Shown: positions 11,029 through 24,200 of the stretch, piece after piece
Layout of the letters: each line of letters opens with the position of its first letter
Numbering within the stretch: the first letter of the stretch is position 1
Assembly (NCBI GenBank): GCA_013399305.1
Contig: VXAI01000025.1
Span: 5,535,593-5,599,592, forward strand
From: Rostratula benghalensis
Lineage: Eukaryota; Chordata; Aves; Charadriiformes; Rostratulidae
Direction of reading: 5' to 3'
DNA length: 64,000 nucleotides
The notes under the pieces: model-generated
Seen by the model: the letters and a program-made list of their open reading frames with translations, nothing else
The model's database searches: none
Told to the model about the DNA's origin: nothing
Made by a program: the position numbers and the translations under genes

Positions 11029-14000
11029 ATGGCGGCGGCTGCGGCCGGGCGGCGTGGCGGGGGTTTAGGGCGGCCCCCGGCACCGGCGCCCGTCCCGGTG
11101 GGCGACCTTCCTGCCGCCGGCGAGCTGGTGCGCCCCTCGGTGACGGAGCTGTCGCAGGTGAGGACCAACATCCTCTGCACCGTGCCCGGCTGCGGCAAGG
11201 TCCTGCCCAACAGCCCGGCCCTCAACATGCACCTCAGCAAGGCCCACCCGCTCCAGGTACCGCCCTCACGCTCGGGACGGGGGGTGGGGGGGTCCGGAAC
11301 GGCGCGGCTCCTCCTTCCGCCATGCGACGAAGCCGGGGTCGGGGTTTGGGGCCGCCGCCGGCGCGGCCTCNNNNNNNNNNNNNNNNNNNNNNNNNNNNNN
11401 NNNNNNNNNNNNNNNNNNNNNNNNNNNNNNNNNNNNNNNNNNNNNNNNNNNNNNNNNNNNNNNNNNNNNNNNNNNNNNNNNNNNNNNNNNNNNNNNNNNN
11501 NNNNNNNNNNNNNNNNNNNNNNNNNNNNNNNNNNNNNNNNNNNNNNNNTGCGGGGAGGGGGAGATTCCCGATGGGAATAACGAAGGGTTTCGGGGCGTCC
11601 CTTGTTTAAACCCCCTCACCCCGGGGTGAGCAGCGGGTGCGGGTGTTTTTATAAACACACCGCTGCGGCCCCGGTGCCGGCGCTGCTTCCGAGAGCCCCG
11701 CCAAGATCAGTGAGGGAAAACAAGGCCAACTGAAGCGGTTGGAGGCTCTCTGGGAGCCAGTCTCTGTTCTGGGCGGCAGCGGTTTCCTCACAGCCCCGCT
11801 TGTGAGCGGCGATGCAGACCCCCTGCCTGTCCCACCCCTAGCAGTTGGCGAGCCCCCGGGAGCCAAACGCTGAGTGTTACGCCGGGGTTGGTTTGTTTGT
11901 TTTAAATGTCTCTGAGCCAAAAAAACACCCCCTCAAACCAACCCCCAAAACCCCCCCCCCCAAACCAGACCTGTAGATGGATGCCATCTTGGGAGCAAGC
12001 CCTCATTGCCAGAGTGCTCCGAGACAACACAGGCTGCGCGGGGGGTGGAGAGACGCCTTCCGCCGGCCTGCCTGGGCGCGGGGGCTTTTCAGAAGGATGC
12101 CCTCGCTTCTCTCCGAATCAGAATTCCCAGCCTGTGAGGGGGGGGAAAGTCCTATCCTTGGGAAACTTGAAGCGCAGCGTTCCGAGGTGAAACACAGCCC
12201 CAGCGGGTGTAACAATAAACGCGCTGCTGGGTTTGTGAGGTGGCCGACTGCAGCGTCAGGTGTGCCTTACACGGGGAGAACCTACCACCTCCAGACCCTG
12301 ACTGGTTTATTTCCAATCCCGACGCGTGCTAGGTGCTGTTTTGCCTGTGTTGTGTGTTACGTCTCACTTGTACGCGTGAGTGGAGGTACAACAGAAGTTG
12401 GGGTTGTTCCTTCGGGTTCGGCAGGCTGTTGTTTTGGTTGGGAGCTTGTGCCCGGAGTGCGTGCAGCAGCCAGTGGGAAACAGAGCTCCTCTTCGGGCTG
12501 AGGGGGTGCTGCTTTCTCACCAGTTGCCCAGGAAACTGCTAACTCTTGGTGCCCTGTGGAATTACAACGTGTATTTCATACACCTGATGACTAAATCTTG
12601 TGATAGGCTTGGGCAAATGCTGAAACGTGGATGGATGCAGATTTTCAGGAACACCCGACTTCTCCCAAGGGCATTGTAGCCGAGAGTAAAATGTTATTGG
12701 GGCTTGAAGGGGGCTAATTTCTCAGTACTGTGCATGGGGCTGTTGTGACCCAAGTGCAGGACCCAGCACTTGGCCTCGTTGAACCTCATACCGTGAGCCC
12801 CCAGCCCAGTGAGACCCCTCTGTAGAGCTGTTCTACCCTCAAGGTGATCAGCACTCCTGCCCAGCTCGCTGTCCTCTGCAGGCTCCCTGAGGGCACTCTC
12901 AATGCCTGTGTCACTGCAGAGGAACAGCATTTCTGTAGGAAGGCAAGATTGCCCTCTATAAACCTTGTCAGGTGCCATAGTACAAGGTTATAGCCTTGTA
13001 ACGTGAGAACAAAAGTTGTCATCACTCCTGGTTTGTAACAGAAATTACCGAAATGGGAAACACTTGCAAAAATCTGTTTGGTTGTATGAGCATTTTGGGT
13101 AATGGTGCTGTGAGAAGGGCAGTCCTGGAATATGTCACGGCTGCAGGGTAGGAAGCTGCTTCAAATAAGCTAAAGTTAACCCAGAAGAGGTGTAGAAAAG
13201 GACTACAAAGGATGATGAATGGCAAATGTGTCTGACACAGAGAAAATGAAAAGAATTTGGCTTGTTTGGCCTAAGGAAAGAAGATACGATGAAGTGTTGA
13301 TACATAAATGTTTGTTTTCTGGCTTAACTGAGCCAATAAACATGAGAACAGTGGACGTAAACTGGCACTGAATAGATTAGGCTTGAAACTTTGTAAAATT
13401 CTTTGGTCTTTTGCCTGTGTTTTTTATGGCGAGAAGGAGAAGGCTTCCATCTGATTAAAAAATGAAGCTAGAGGAGTTCCTGTCAAGGAGAGGACCCTGT
13501 GGATTCCTGTGATGGCAGGAAGGCTGCAGTCAGGGGTGAACTGGGTGGTGAAAGGGTGGCTGACCCGCAGGGTGGGTGACCCAAGTGCAAATATGACATT
13601 GCCACCCTTGTTTTTATAGTAAGAACAAATGCACTTCTCTCTGTGCTATTTAATAATGAGATGCATGATCTGCTGCTGAAAAAAAAAAATGTTTTAAATA
13701 GTTGGCTACAGTCTACTGTAACCTTGTTTTAGGTTAATCCCTTGGAGTAAGACTTTCTGTTGCAGGAAAGCAAGACATAACTAAGTTCACCAGGACTAAG
13801 TCAGGAGAAAGGATTGTTACTTTCCCATCCAAATGTCAGCATTCCTTACAAAACAACCGACTGCCTTGTGAGGATTTAATGGAACAAATCTCTGCCAGTA
13901 ACTGGGGTGGGTGGCTGTTGTAGACACACGGGGAGTAAAATCTGACCTACAAGGAAAGGACTAGTGAGAATGTCTGAAATATGACTGGCCAGACAGGTTT

Positions 14001-17000
14001 CTGAGCTGTAAGGTTTACAGCCAGGAGGAGTCCAAAGATGGGCAAAACAAGATTACTGTCTGGGTAGGGTTACTTATATGTGTATCTCAACTTGTCACAA
14101 CAAATTTGGTGTGATCTGTCCTTCCAACATCTGTGTTCCAGCTGATTAAAAAGCATCTTATGTGTGTTTATACAGCTTTTAAACACGTGGTGTTATTCTG
14201 CACCTTAGTACATAAGTAGTTTTAAATAATCTGACTGTGGTTTACCTGTTACGTGCCTGAATATATTCCCCACATTGCTCTGTCATTTGTTGGGTTGTGA
14301 CATGAAATATAACACATTTGGAATAACTTTTTACTTAGGAATAAGTGACTCCAGTTGCCCCTCACTAAGTGTAGTGATTTCCTCTGCAGTGGGAGAGACC
14401 AAACATAGTTTTGACTTAAAGGGAAATCTTTTTTTTTTTCTCCTGAAGACTTTGAGACTGGCATCTAGCCAAAGTGTATCTTGGTACACTCAGGGTTAAA
14501 AAGTTTAGGTGGGGGTAGTGAGGCTGGAAGGACTAGATTTGTTTTGAATCATGTTCCTGCTTTGGGCAGTGGCTCTAGGAGGTGCAAAAATAATCACAGT
14601 AATTATTCAGCAGAGATGCAACAGGCCTGTTTGTGAATGGTTTGTCCCTGGGGAAAACTGCAGCATGTAAAGGTGCTTGGAAGCTTAAGCCTTAAATGAA
14701 AACTCCCTTTTTAGAGAATTACTCCAGGTTTTCTTGATGAAGTGGATGGTGATTGTTTTGGTCAAGGGGCTCTAAACTTTGCTTCTTTTGAGCATGGTTT
14801 GTCGTTAACAGAAATGAACTTGCAGCGATGTCAGCAAGTAGCAGTGCTGAGCCTGTGGAAGTACAACTGAAACGTGGCTTGAAGGGATTACATTTGATAC
14901 AGAGTATTTTAGATTGAGAGGTGATTTGAGGAGAAAAAACCCAAAGTGTCCCTCTCATCTGCTTCATGGTATTCCTGGAATGAAAACAAAATGCTTACTG
15001 CAAGGCCCGAGTAGCTCAGCAGGGAGCTGTTGGCTCGTGACCGGCTGTAGGTGGGTGAGAATGGGGGGATGAGCTGTGACCCCCTCTGTGGTCTGGCAGC
15101 TGTGGCACCTACTTTCCATTCGCTTCACATGGGGTGGCTGTTGTCCTTGATGGATTCTTTATGTTGGGTTTAACCTGTGTAAACATGAAATAGCTGGAGA
15201 CCTGCCTAAAGAAGGTAGTTGGGGAGTGACTGGTATAAAATCCACCTTTCACCACTGTCCCTGCTGTCACGCTCAGCAAAATCAGGTGCAGAGATCAAAC
15301 AGGGCACGCTCTGGTAATTCTTCCCCGAGTCATCATCTTGGAGATGTCATCGTGAACTACTCTGGGGACTTGGTTGGCCTCCTTCTCAGTCTCAGGGTGT
15401 AAGGAGATCCATAGCTACTCTGAGCATCAGATTTTTAATAGTTCAATTTTAATTTTTTACTTAGACATAGATGTCTGATGTTTCCACTGAGACCCTTTCA
15501 GGTAGGGTAAGTCTAGAGGGATACATCTGGTCTGGTTTCCATGGCTCTGTCCTCAGTAGGAGTAGGTTCTGTGTGGTTGAACAGTCCAGACAATCCCATT
15601 AGTCTGTCCTTTTTATATGTATTTTTGAGGTCCTCTTTGAGCAAGTAATGTTGCTTTCTTCTGTTGCGGCCGTATGATGGTCAGTGAGGCTTACTGAAAA
15701 AAGCAGAGGTACACCAATCACTTAGTGTTGGGAGGTTCAGAATTAACACACCAGTGAGACCTCAGTGAGGTTTGCTTTATGATCTGAGTTAGGTGGCAGA
15801 GCATACAAACGCAAAGTACATTTTTTCATTTGATTACAAGCAAACTCTAAAGAGTGCCAACAGAATTGCAGCGGCAGGGAAACGCTGCAGTGTGTGACTA
15901 ATTTTAATGGAGCTTCAAGTCGACTGTGTTACTACCAAGGAAAAACCAGGGTGAATTGGTGGTGTGGTGTCTGTAGGGAAAGCCTTTTGGCTCAAGGAAC
16001 AGAGGAGGTGGTTATAATTGGCTTGGGGCAAAGTAAAAGTAAATAGTACCCAACAGTACCACTGCTCTGCAGAGCTGCTTGTGATTTCACTTGGTAAATG
16101 GTGAGGGTACATTTGCAAAGTAGCTTCCACGTGGGTGAAAAACTTTCAAATCGCTTTGGAAAGTGCCTTCAGCTGGTGGAGGTGTGTAAACTCAGTGAGC
16201 CAAAGTGGATGCATATTCTGAACGTTGTCTTTAAAACACAAACCTGTAGAATTGTCAACGTCTCAACTGGTTCTTTTTCAGGGTGGAAAACTTAATGCAC
16301 CAATAAGGAAAGGTTTGAAAACTTCACAGAAGTTCTACTGTTGTCCTATTGAAGGCTGCCCGAGAGGACCAAACAGACCATTTTCCCAATTTTCTCTTGT
16401 AAAACAGGTATTCCTATTTCCTGAAATACTAATTTTCATACTGATTGTCTCTACTCCAGAGAGTGTACACTTTTGCATTCTGGTAGGAGCCAAGCATCTC
16501 TAACGTATATATGGAAGCTGGAGAACTGTATGCAGAAACTCCACATGGGCATATGGTTAATGAATTCCCATCTTTGCATGTTGAGATTAGAGGACTTGAA
16601 CCTTTTTGATCAGGCAGCTGTCAGTGTGTTCTGCTAAACTAGAAGACAACCCCCTCTGTAAATGGGAAAGCTGAAGAACAAAGCGGGGAAAAAAATCACA
16701 ATAGCAACCAATAAGGGTTTAAAATGCGGCTGGTGCTTTTAGGCTGCTTTTTCAAGTGGTCAAGAATTAAGAATTTTTCTCTTCTTCAATATCAAAACAC
16801 TTTTATTTACTAGTTACCCATTTAGGAAAATGCATAAGGCTCATTTCTTCATGAGTGAGTGAGAAAAAGTACTCTCCTGCTGTTGGCTCCCTGTGATAAG
16901 CTGGGAGCACGTAGGAGAGGAGTGGCTGGCACTTGGTGCTGTAAATGACAAGGAAGAATTCTGGTGTTTGCTCTGAAGTTGACCCATTTGACTTGGGACT

Positions 17001-20000
17001 ACTTGCTCAGCTGTGGATCTTTAGGAACCTGCGTGTGTTGCAACATCTAGCATCTAGTTACTGTGCTCTTTGGCAAGTTTCAGCTGTACATTTACTCATG
17101 TCCATAGGAACCCTCCAGTAGCATTAGAACATTTATCTGTGGTTTAACATGCACATAGCACAAGCAGACTTGCAAAGTTTAAATTCCTTCTGTTGATTTT
17201 TTTAAGCTTATTAACTTTTTCCTAATAGGACTTACTTTTAAGGAAAAATAATTATACTCTTCAGTGCTGTTTAACAACTAAAAAAACCTGTGAATATTAA
17301 TTAATGTCTCCCCTAAACATGATTTTCTTTTTTTTCTTTAATCTTAGCTGAGGACTAATGTTTATTTTTCATTGTGTATTCTAGCACTTTATGAAAATGC
17401 ACGCTGAAAAGAAGCACAAATGTGATAAATGTAGTAACTCCTATGGTACAGAGTGGTATTTGAAACGGCACATAGAGGTGTGTGGCAAGACTTTCCAGTG
17501 TACTTGTGGGTGCCCTTACACCAGCAGAACAGCGTTACTCTCTCACATTTACAGAACTGGCCATGAAATTCCTGCAGAACACAGGTAAAAGTAAAGTAAC
17601 GAAGTAATGACACTGATACTCATCACCGAGTCCTCCCTTCTCCCCTGCACTGGTTGGTTGTTTCCTTTCTGTTGATTAAATTAGAATTAGGCTCAGGTTG
17701 TAGCTGTAAATCAGTTTGCAGTTCCTTTCTTCCGTTGCTGTTAGCAGTTCCTGGTGTGTTGAAGGCAATGATGGTTGCCTTATCAATAAGATCATGTTTC
17801 CCCACTTATAACACGAGAAGTAGTGATGACCACTGCACTGCATGGCATAAATGCTAGTGGTTCTTCTTGCCTCTGCTTTTACACTTCTGTGAGTGTAGAG
17901 ACGATTTGGAAATGTTCATAGCTTGTAACTGTCATGTGGAATGCAGCTGAGTTTATTTTCTTTTGTAGTCTAGTCATCTTTGCAAGTATTGGTGGATTCT
18001 TTTTTAAAAAAAAAAGCCCCAAACTTATACATGTATGTTTATATTTATAGTTGTCTTAACATGTACATAAATTTCATAAAGGGCAATCTGTTTCCTGAGG
18101 CCCAGCCTGTCTGTCTCAGAGATTCAACTGCTACAAAATTAAGTTTTGTCTGAAGGAGCACTAATTGTATTTTCCATGAGAGACCTTTACTTATACACAA
18201 ATTTTAAGAGCACTGTCCCTTTGTTGCTCAGTCTGAGTTAGCAGCAAAGTAACTAAATATGTCTTCAAATCAGGGTGCTTAATGTACAAGGGAGAAGAAA
18301 CCACCTAAACTTTCACCTCCATTCAGAAATAGGTCTCCATAAAAGGTGTAAACTTTTTTTTCTTTCTTAAGAAAGTGAGATTTTCTTTCTTTCTTAAGTG
18401 CGAGAGTGAGGAATGAAATTTTAGAAAAACCAAAGTTCATGGAGCCTTTTCATGTCTTAATGAGAATTAGTTGTCTTCTCATACCCAGCCTCATCTGTGA
18501 CTTCTATTTGTATTTTTAATGCAATGACTCAAAAGAATGGAAGGCAGATGTTTTGTGCTTGAAAGGAGTATAAATTATTGATCTCGTGTTCACAGGGATC
18601 CTCCTAGCAAGAAAAGGAAAATGGAAACCTCGGTACATAATCAGCAGCTGGCAGAGAAAGCAAACGAAGGGTTCATCAAGACACACACCACCAACCCTGG
18701 CACTCAGGAACTGGAGGCCTCTGAAGTGAAATTAGTGGCCTCTCTTGAAGGCTCCTGCAGTTCAAACTTCACAAGCCAAATGCAGCCAAAATGTACACCG
18801 AAGATGCTTTTACCAAAGCCCAAGGTGGCTTTGGTTAAACTCCCAGTGATGCAGGTTGCTCACTTGCCTATATATGTATCTGCAACAGACTCTGCTGTCA
18901 AACCTGCCGTAGTGGCTGTTGATAATCAAGGTTCAGTTGTAAGTACTGTTCATTTATTGCCTCAGTCTATAGGAATTCTGATTCCAGCCCTGGAGGCAGA
19001 AACACTTGTGTTTAAAGATAGTATGCCTGTTTCAAAAGTGACAAATTCTGGTGACCGTGAACCAGTAAGTACTGGTGTACAAGTTGACTTGGATAAGGTT
19101 ACATCAGATAATATGGGGCAAGAGCTGGGGACCGTTTGTCACAAGAATAAAATTTCTTCGATAAATATACAGACTGACTTATCTTGTATTTCACAGAACT
19201 TTGTGCCGGCTGCAGCCTGGACTCCCAATTCTTCTGTCTCCTCTTGCTCTCAGACAGATCTGTCATTCGGTTCACAGGTTTCCTTACCCATCAGTGTGCA
19301 AACACAGACGCTGCTGCCTGCTTCCAAACTGACTTCATCCATAGCTGCCCAGACCGATGCTTTCAGCCAGGTTTGTTTTCCAACCTGTGGCATTTCTAAA
19401 GAGACTCAAACCATCAGGACACAGGACTCTGTGGATGGAAGAGCGCAGATGGACCAGGCTGTAACGTGCAGTGACATCTTTGACAATGTTCATTCATCAT
19501 ATAATGTTTCTACTCATATTGAGCTCCCAGAAAACAATTTATTGCCTGCAAATATAGATCAAACCTTGTTGCAAAGGAGTAATAGCAAGAGTCCCAATCA
19601 AGATACGGTCAAGTCTGAATCCCTTATCAGCAGCTTCAATACACAGACCAATATACTTCCACCTCAGAACACGATGGATAATCAAACCCAGACAATGGAC
19701 CTCCTAAGTGATCTGGAGAACATCTTTTCAGGAAACATGTCTGGCCAGACGCTGGATAATCGAGGCCTTTTGTCTGAGACAAGTTCTAATGCTGACACAC
19801 ACCTGCCATCTGGTCCATCACAGAGCACGGGAATAGACTTTGACATCGAAGAGTTCTTCTCAGCATCCAATATCCAAACTCAGACTGAAGAGAGTGAGCT
19901 TGGCACCCTGAACTCTGAGCCGGTTCTGGAGTCACTGGACATTGAAACTCAGACTGATTTCTTATTTTCAGATAGTGCCACTCAGTCGTACAGCTGCCGA

Positions 20001-20429
20001 GGAAATTCTAACTTCTTAGGTTTGGAGATGTTTGATACACAGACACAGACAGACTTGAACTTCTTTTTGGACAGTAACACCCACCTGCCTTTAGGGAGTA
20101 TTCTGAAGCAGTCAAGTTTCTCCATGAGTACTGACTCATCTGATACAGAAACTCAGACAGAAGTATATCCAGCTACTAAAACCATACCCACTCAGAATAT
20201 TGAAAGTAAAGTCCAGCTGAGTAGTGCAGAAACACAGACTATGGATAGCTGCTTTGAGAATCTGGGGAGCTTATTCCTTACCAGCAACGAGACGCAGACA
20301 GCAATGGATGACTTTCTTCTGGCTGACTTAGCCTGGAATACAATGGAATCCCAGTTCAGCTCGGTAGAAACACAGACCTGTGAAGAGCTCTGCTCCTTGT
20401 TCCAGAGCTCTGACAAGCCCAGCCATTGA
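11029..20429 (+). CDS. ATMIN: ATMIN (ASCIZ), ATM interactor / LC8-regulating zinc-finger factor
   Basis: ATMIN is a nuclear protein that interacts with ATM and activates transcription of the dynein light chain gene DYNLL1. Exons: 11029-11256, 16282-16407, 17385-17584, 18596-20429. The frames close at 795 aa (human 823). Four N-terminal zinc fingers are visible: C50/C55/H68/H73; C97/C102/H119/H124; C131/C134/H147/C151 (a C2HC type); and C157-C161/H172/H178. A basic nuclear signal, PPSKKRK, spans residues 187-193. The long last exon encodes a low-complexity region with about twelve TQT motifs between residues 376 and 778, the sites that bind LC8. Conserved strings include LLPKPKVALVKLPVMQ, DIEEFFSASNIQTQTEESE and DDFLLADLAWNTMESQFSS. 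The N-terminus before the first finger is shorter than in mammals. Intron 1 holds the assembly gap. Confidence 0.96.
11371..11548. other. Assembly gap (178 N)
   Basis: This is a run of N in ATMIN intron 1, about 115 bp past the exon 1 donor and flanked by very GC-rich sequence. The real size is unknown. It does not interrupt coding sequence in this model. Confidence 0.99.
11549..12690. other. ATMIN intron 1, 5' GC-rich part
   Basis: This is the GC-rich shore of the CpG island. Open frames here (for example 11977-12501) lack splice context or recognisable domains and look like composition artefacts. I see no gene. Confidence 0.5.
12700..12985 (-). mobile_element. CR1 LINE fragment (reverse transcriptase, C-terminal part)
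   Basis: Minus-strand translation gives LEGRTALQRGLTGL followed by MRFNEAKCWVLHLGHNSP, the conserved CR1 RT segment. The copy is truncated at both ends, contains frame breaks, and sits in ATMIN intron 1. It is an old, inactive copy. Confidence 0.85.
13190..13330 (+). mobile_element. Possible diverged CR1 3' fragment
   Basis: GAGAAAATGAAAAGAATTTG and GGCTTGTTTGGCCTAAGGA resemble the CR1 segment around GGCTTGTTCAGCCTGGAGA, but heavily diverged. It lies just right of the minus-strand CR1 copy. Confidence is low. Confidence 0.35.
13331..16281. other. ATMIN intron 1, distal part
   Basis: This is ordinary intronic sequence of about 3 kb with no exon or RNA gene I can support. A tRNA-like start at 15006 was examined and is discussed under findings. 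Confidence 0.5.
19160..20390 (+). other. ATMIN: ATMIN TQT-motif (LC8-binding) array
   Basis: Within the last exon about twelve TQT tripeptides, plus QTD variants (IQTDLS, SQTDLS, AQTDAF), recur every 10-60 residues in a disordered region. Established work shows that ASCIZ uses multivalent TQT motifs to bind the LC8 dimer, which represses its own activator. One pair overlaps (DTQTQTDL). The array is intact, with no stop or frameshift. Confidence 0.85.
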
Positions 20430-21200
20430 GCACTACATCACAGAACGGTTTCCTGTGGTTTGAAATTAAGTTATTGGGGTGGGAGAGGTGGCTTGGCCAC
20501 GTTATCCACTTAGCATTATTGAATGTAGCTATCGTGAGCAGTTGGCCTAAGAGACTTTTCATGCTGAAGGTACTTTATTGAATATGTAACTTTACATAAG
20601 CTGTGTGTGTATAAATGAGGGGGAAGGGAGAGGGGCTGTAACATGGTAACGTACATTTGAACCTTAAAAAACATTATGTGGTGCCTATGTTTTTCCCTCA
20701 GACTTCTTTACAAAGATGTTACTGCTTTTGTTTAAGCAGAAGAACTTTTAAAGTTGTTCTGCATAGCCTGGCTTACGTATAGGGTTCCCATGTGCTGGAC
20801 CAAACCCCTGACCTGTCCAATTGAGATGCTTCCCTGAACTTATGGGGGAGGATTCTGTTAGTGGAAGCTACTTCTGTTTACTTTTTTTAGTAGTTTTTAT
20901 TTTAAATGCAGCATGAACACAATAAGCCGTATTGTCATCTTTTACTTTATGCCTTCACAGCTCTTTCTCCTGCAGAATTTGGTATTTTCCAAATACCTGC
21001 CCAACACACTAGACCCCCATAGACTCCTGAGTTGTTGAACATACTCGTTATTAAAAATATGTAGTTGTTGGGTTTTTTTTCCCCTGAGTGGCACTGAATG
21101 CCCTTTGAAGAGTAGGAAAAGAACTTGGAATACATAATTAGAGAAAAAATCAGTATGTCATTCTTTTAGCTAATGTAATAAAGGGGACTAACGTATTTAG
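20430..21200 (+). other. ATMIN: ATMIN 3' UTR, proximal
   Basis: The first AATAAA after the stop is at 21177-21182, giving a 3' UTR of about 0.77 kb if used. Another AATAAA at 25817-25822 could serve a longer form. The usage is not decidable from sequence. Confidence 0.5.
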
Positions 21201-24200
21201 AGTCTTCAGGAGGGATTTGCTGAAATTAATTCTGTCTGTAGGACGCAATGTGTGTGCCTCAAGCACTGGAATAATTTGGTTTTGCTGAAATTCTTCTAGC
21301 TTTATTAAGATATAAGTTGGGAAATGTTACCGTGGTTTATACCTCTGTTACCTTAACAGAAATCTTTAGAAGTGGGAAATTAAATTCTCTGGAATACTCA
21401 TTCACCTCATTCCAAAACCAGCTGGACCACAGAGCTACAGCAGAGCTGGGAGATCAGCTCACAGAAGCCCTTTCAGAACAACTGTATCTTGCTTTTGCAC
21501 ATTGATCTGCAGCCTTTAGAGAGTTCTTCTGAGTATAGTCAAATTCAAGCAAAAAGAGCCAGTTGTGAATGTATGTTGGAATTTGGCCTTAACTAATTTT
21601 TATCTCTTATAATACCTGCAAAGTGTAGGCCTCTGGCTTTGTCCTGGCCAGGTTTTTGTTTCTGTTACCTTAAATGCATCAAGTTCTGAGGCCTGTAACA
21701 GACTTTACTCCTCCATTGAGAGAGGAGAGGTATTGGCTGCGTATTTACTGGGCAGCCCATCAGGAAATGTATGTCCAAGCCTTAGTTTTTGAAGACTTGC
21801 CATGCTTTGTGCTTCATATCCTCAACTCAGAGGTGTGGGAGTTAAATTACTCATCCATTGCAGGCAGCTGCTTTTGTTGCAAATAAGCAATAGCTTTCAT
21901 TTCTTTTGTCTCTTCCTACCCCTCTTTAAATTGCCACAGTCAACACACTAATGATTTAAGCGTGAAATAGCAATCTTTTTTCCTCCTGAAAAACTCCTGA
22001 AGCCACAGCTATGTTGCCTGTTTAATTTTTCAGCCTTTCTTGGTGCAAGTTCACGCACTTCCAGTCTTTGGCTGAAGAAACTGCAGAAAGGAATCTTGCA
22101 GTTTCCCCCAGGACTACAGTAATTTTGCTTTGGGAAAAGTCCCCCCCCAGGTTTCACAGTGTCTTGACTTCTGACATTAAAGGTGGGATATATTGAAAAA
22201 AGGAAGGCATTACTTGTAATTCTGCTGCTTCTGAAGATAAAACTGAATTGTATTTACCCACCTACTTTTTAATTGAGAAATGACAAAATGACAAAATTGA
22301 GAAATGTCAAAATCAGGTTAATTTATTCTACTGTAGCATTTTTCTAGTAGTGCTGCACCTTCAGTTTTTTGAGTGTTTTTCCTTCTCCTTTCTTCTCCCT
22401 GGCTGAAATCTTGATACGTAGACTCCAGTGTTTTCCATAAGCAAGCTGTGTCTGTATGGACACATGAGAGAGAAGCAGTTACTGCAGATCCAGTTGCTAG
22501 AGTGTGACTTTCAAGGACTCTGACTGTTTGGGAAAACTGTGTTTTCCACAGCTGCAGAAATGAGAAACTGTTCATTACCTCTGAATTTAGAAAGTAGGTC
22601 TTTGTACTGCAAGGGAGGAATCTGAGGTGATAAGGAGCAGAATTACAGAAGGCTTTGAATTGTAGCCAACTGAGAGACCAGGTACCATTTCAAGAACTTG
22701 GGAAACTTAATTTACAAATCAGACTGAGAACTGCCACGCTCTAAGGTGACAGCCACAGTTCATGTCATCAGTGACTATCAGAAAAAACCCAAGGTTTGTG
22801 TGGATGCAATCTTACAACGTAATCGTTACTCGTTCCTTGTACTTTGTAATGAGAAGCATTTCTGAGATTTGTGTGTGTTCTTAGAACATGCCAATACCAC
22901 TTCCTTCCCTCATCCTATTGCTTTAAAATAGTTGGAACTTTAATTAGGTGAACACAGTACTACAACATGAAATTATTTATTGAAAGTGCAGTATTAAGAA
23001 ATCTTTAAATGCATCTGCATTTTCTTAGGGAAGTGGCTCACTCTGACCCAAATTAGCTTCATATGTTTGGTTCTCTGTAGATTATTCATAAAAGTCAGAC
23101 ACTGGTTTGGATCCTGTATCGCTCAGTGTGGATTTATTAAGTATTTTTGTGAAGATGGCAAATAGACTTCATAGTTCACTGAGTCTGGCAGTAAACCTAA
23201 TGAAACCTGATCTGCAATATTGTTGCTGAATACTAATTCTTCCAATTGAACAAGCTCTTAAAAGATAAACTTCAATCAGAACTATTTCTGGGTAGTACTA
23301 ATATGATGCTTGTCTCCCTTTCTCTGCAGTTTGTCTCTGATTTTCAAGGCAGTGTCTCTATTGTAAGTATTGGTCAGCAGTGATGTTCTACTTTGCTTAT
23401 TCTCTTTTGTATCCTCTGCTGCCCTCAGAACTACTGCACAAAATTAACATCAGATCCCTCATGATGGCTTAGCACAGGTTGTTACCTGGAAGTGATGCCT
23501 AACATTACTAGCACTTACTCTTTGTGTTTCCTGCTTAATTCTGTTACGCTGCCATTGCTGGATCTTGATCTGGGTGCCTGTGTGTTGCTACCCTAAAATG
23601 GAATGAGTAGTTTTGTAGTTTCTTCTGGTATCTAAAAATGCAACCAAATGAAAGGGATAATTTGGGACACGTGTTCTATGAGAACATGAGCACAAACCAG
23701 CTGAAAAATGAGAGATTGGTCTTGTCTTCCATGTTTGTCACAGTGTTAACAGTTTGTGTGACAGTAGATGTAGGTTTCTTCTACTTTTGGCTTCTTTTGC
23801 ACCTATTTCCACTAATGTGCTTGTAAATGCTCCTTTCTGCTGGGGGTAGGGAGGGAATCCTCCCCCAACTCTTCATGGCAGCCTGGAGAAATTGGTAGTT
23901 TAAAGGCAGAGCTTGCTCATCACGCTCTGAATTTTTAGCTGTGCAAAGCTGCTTGTGTCAAAAACCATTTCACTTCCCAAAGGTTACAAAATCTTAAAGA
24001 AACAAAAGAATACTTGCAGCTGTAAATAAAATAGACGAGGTTTCACAGGGCTTGTTTTACAGCCAGTTTTGAACAGTTCAGTCAGTGTCTGTAACATAGT
24101 GTATGTAACTAACACTCCTTAACAATTTTTTATTCCAAGTCATGCAGGTGGTTTTTTTCTGTCACAAAGCAAAGGCTGGATTTCCCTGTTAGTCACACCT

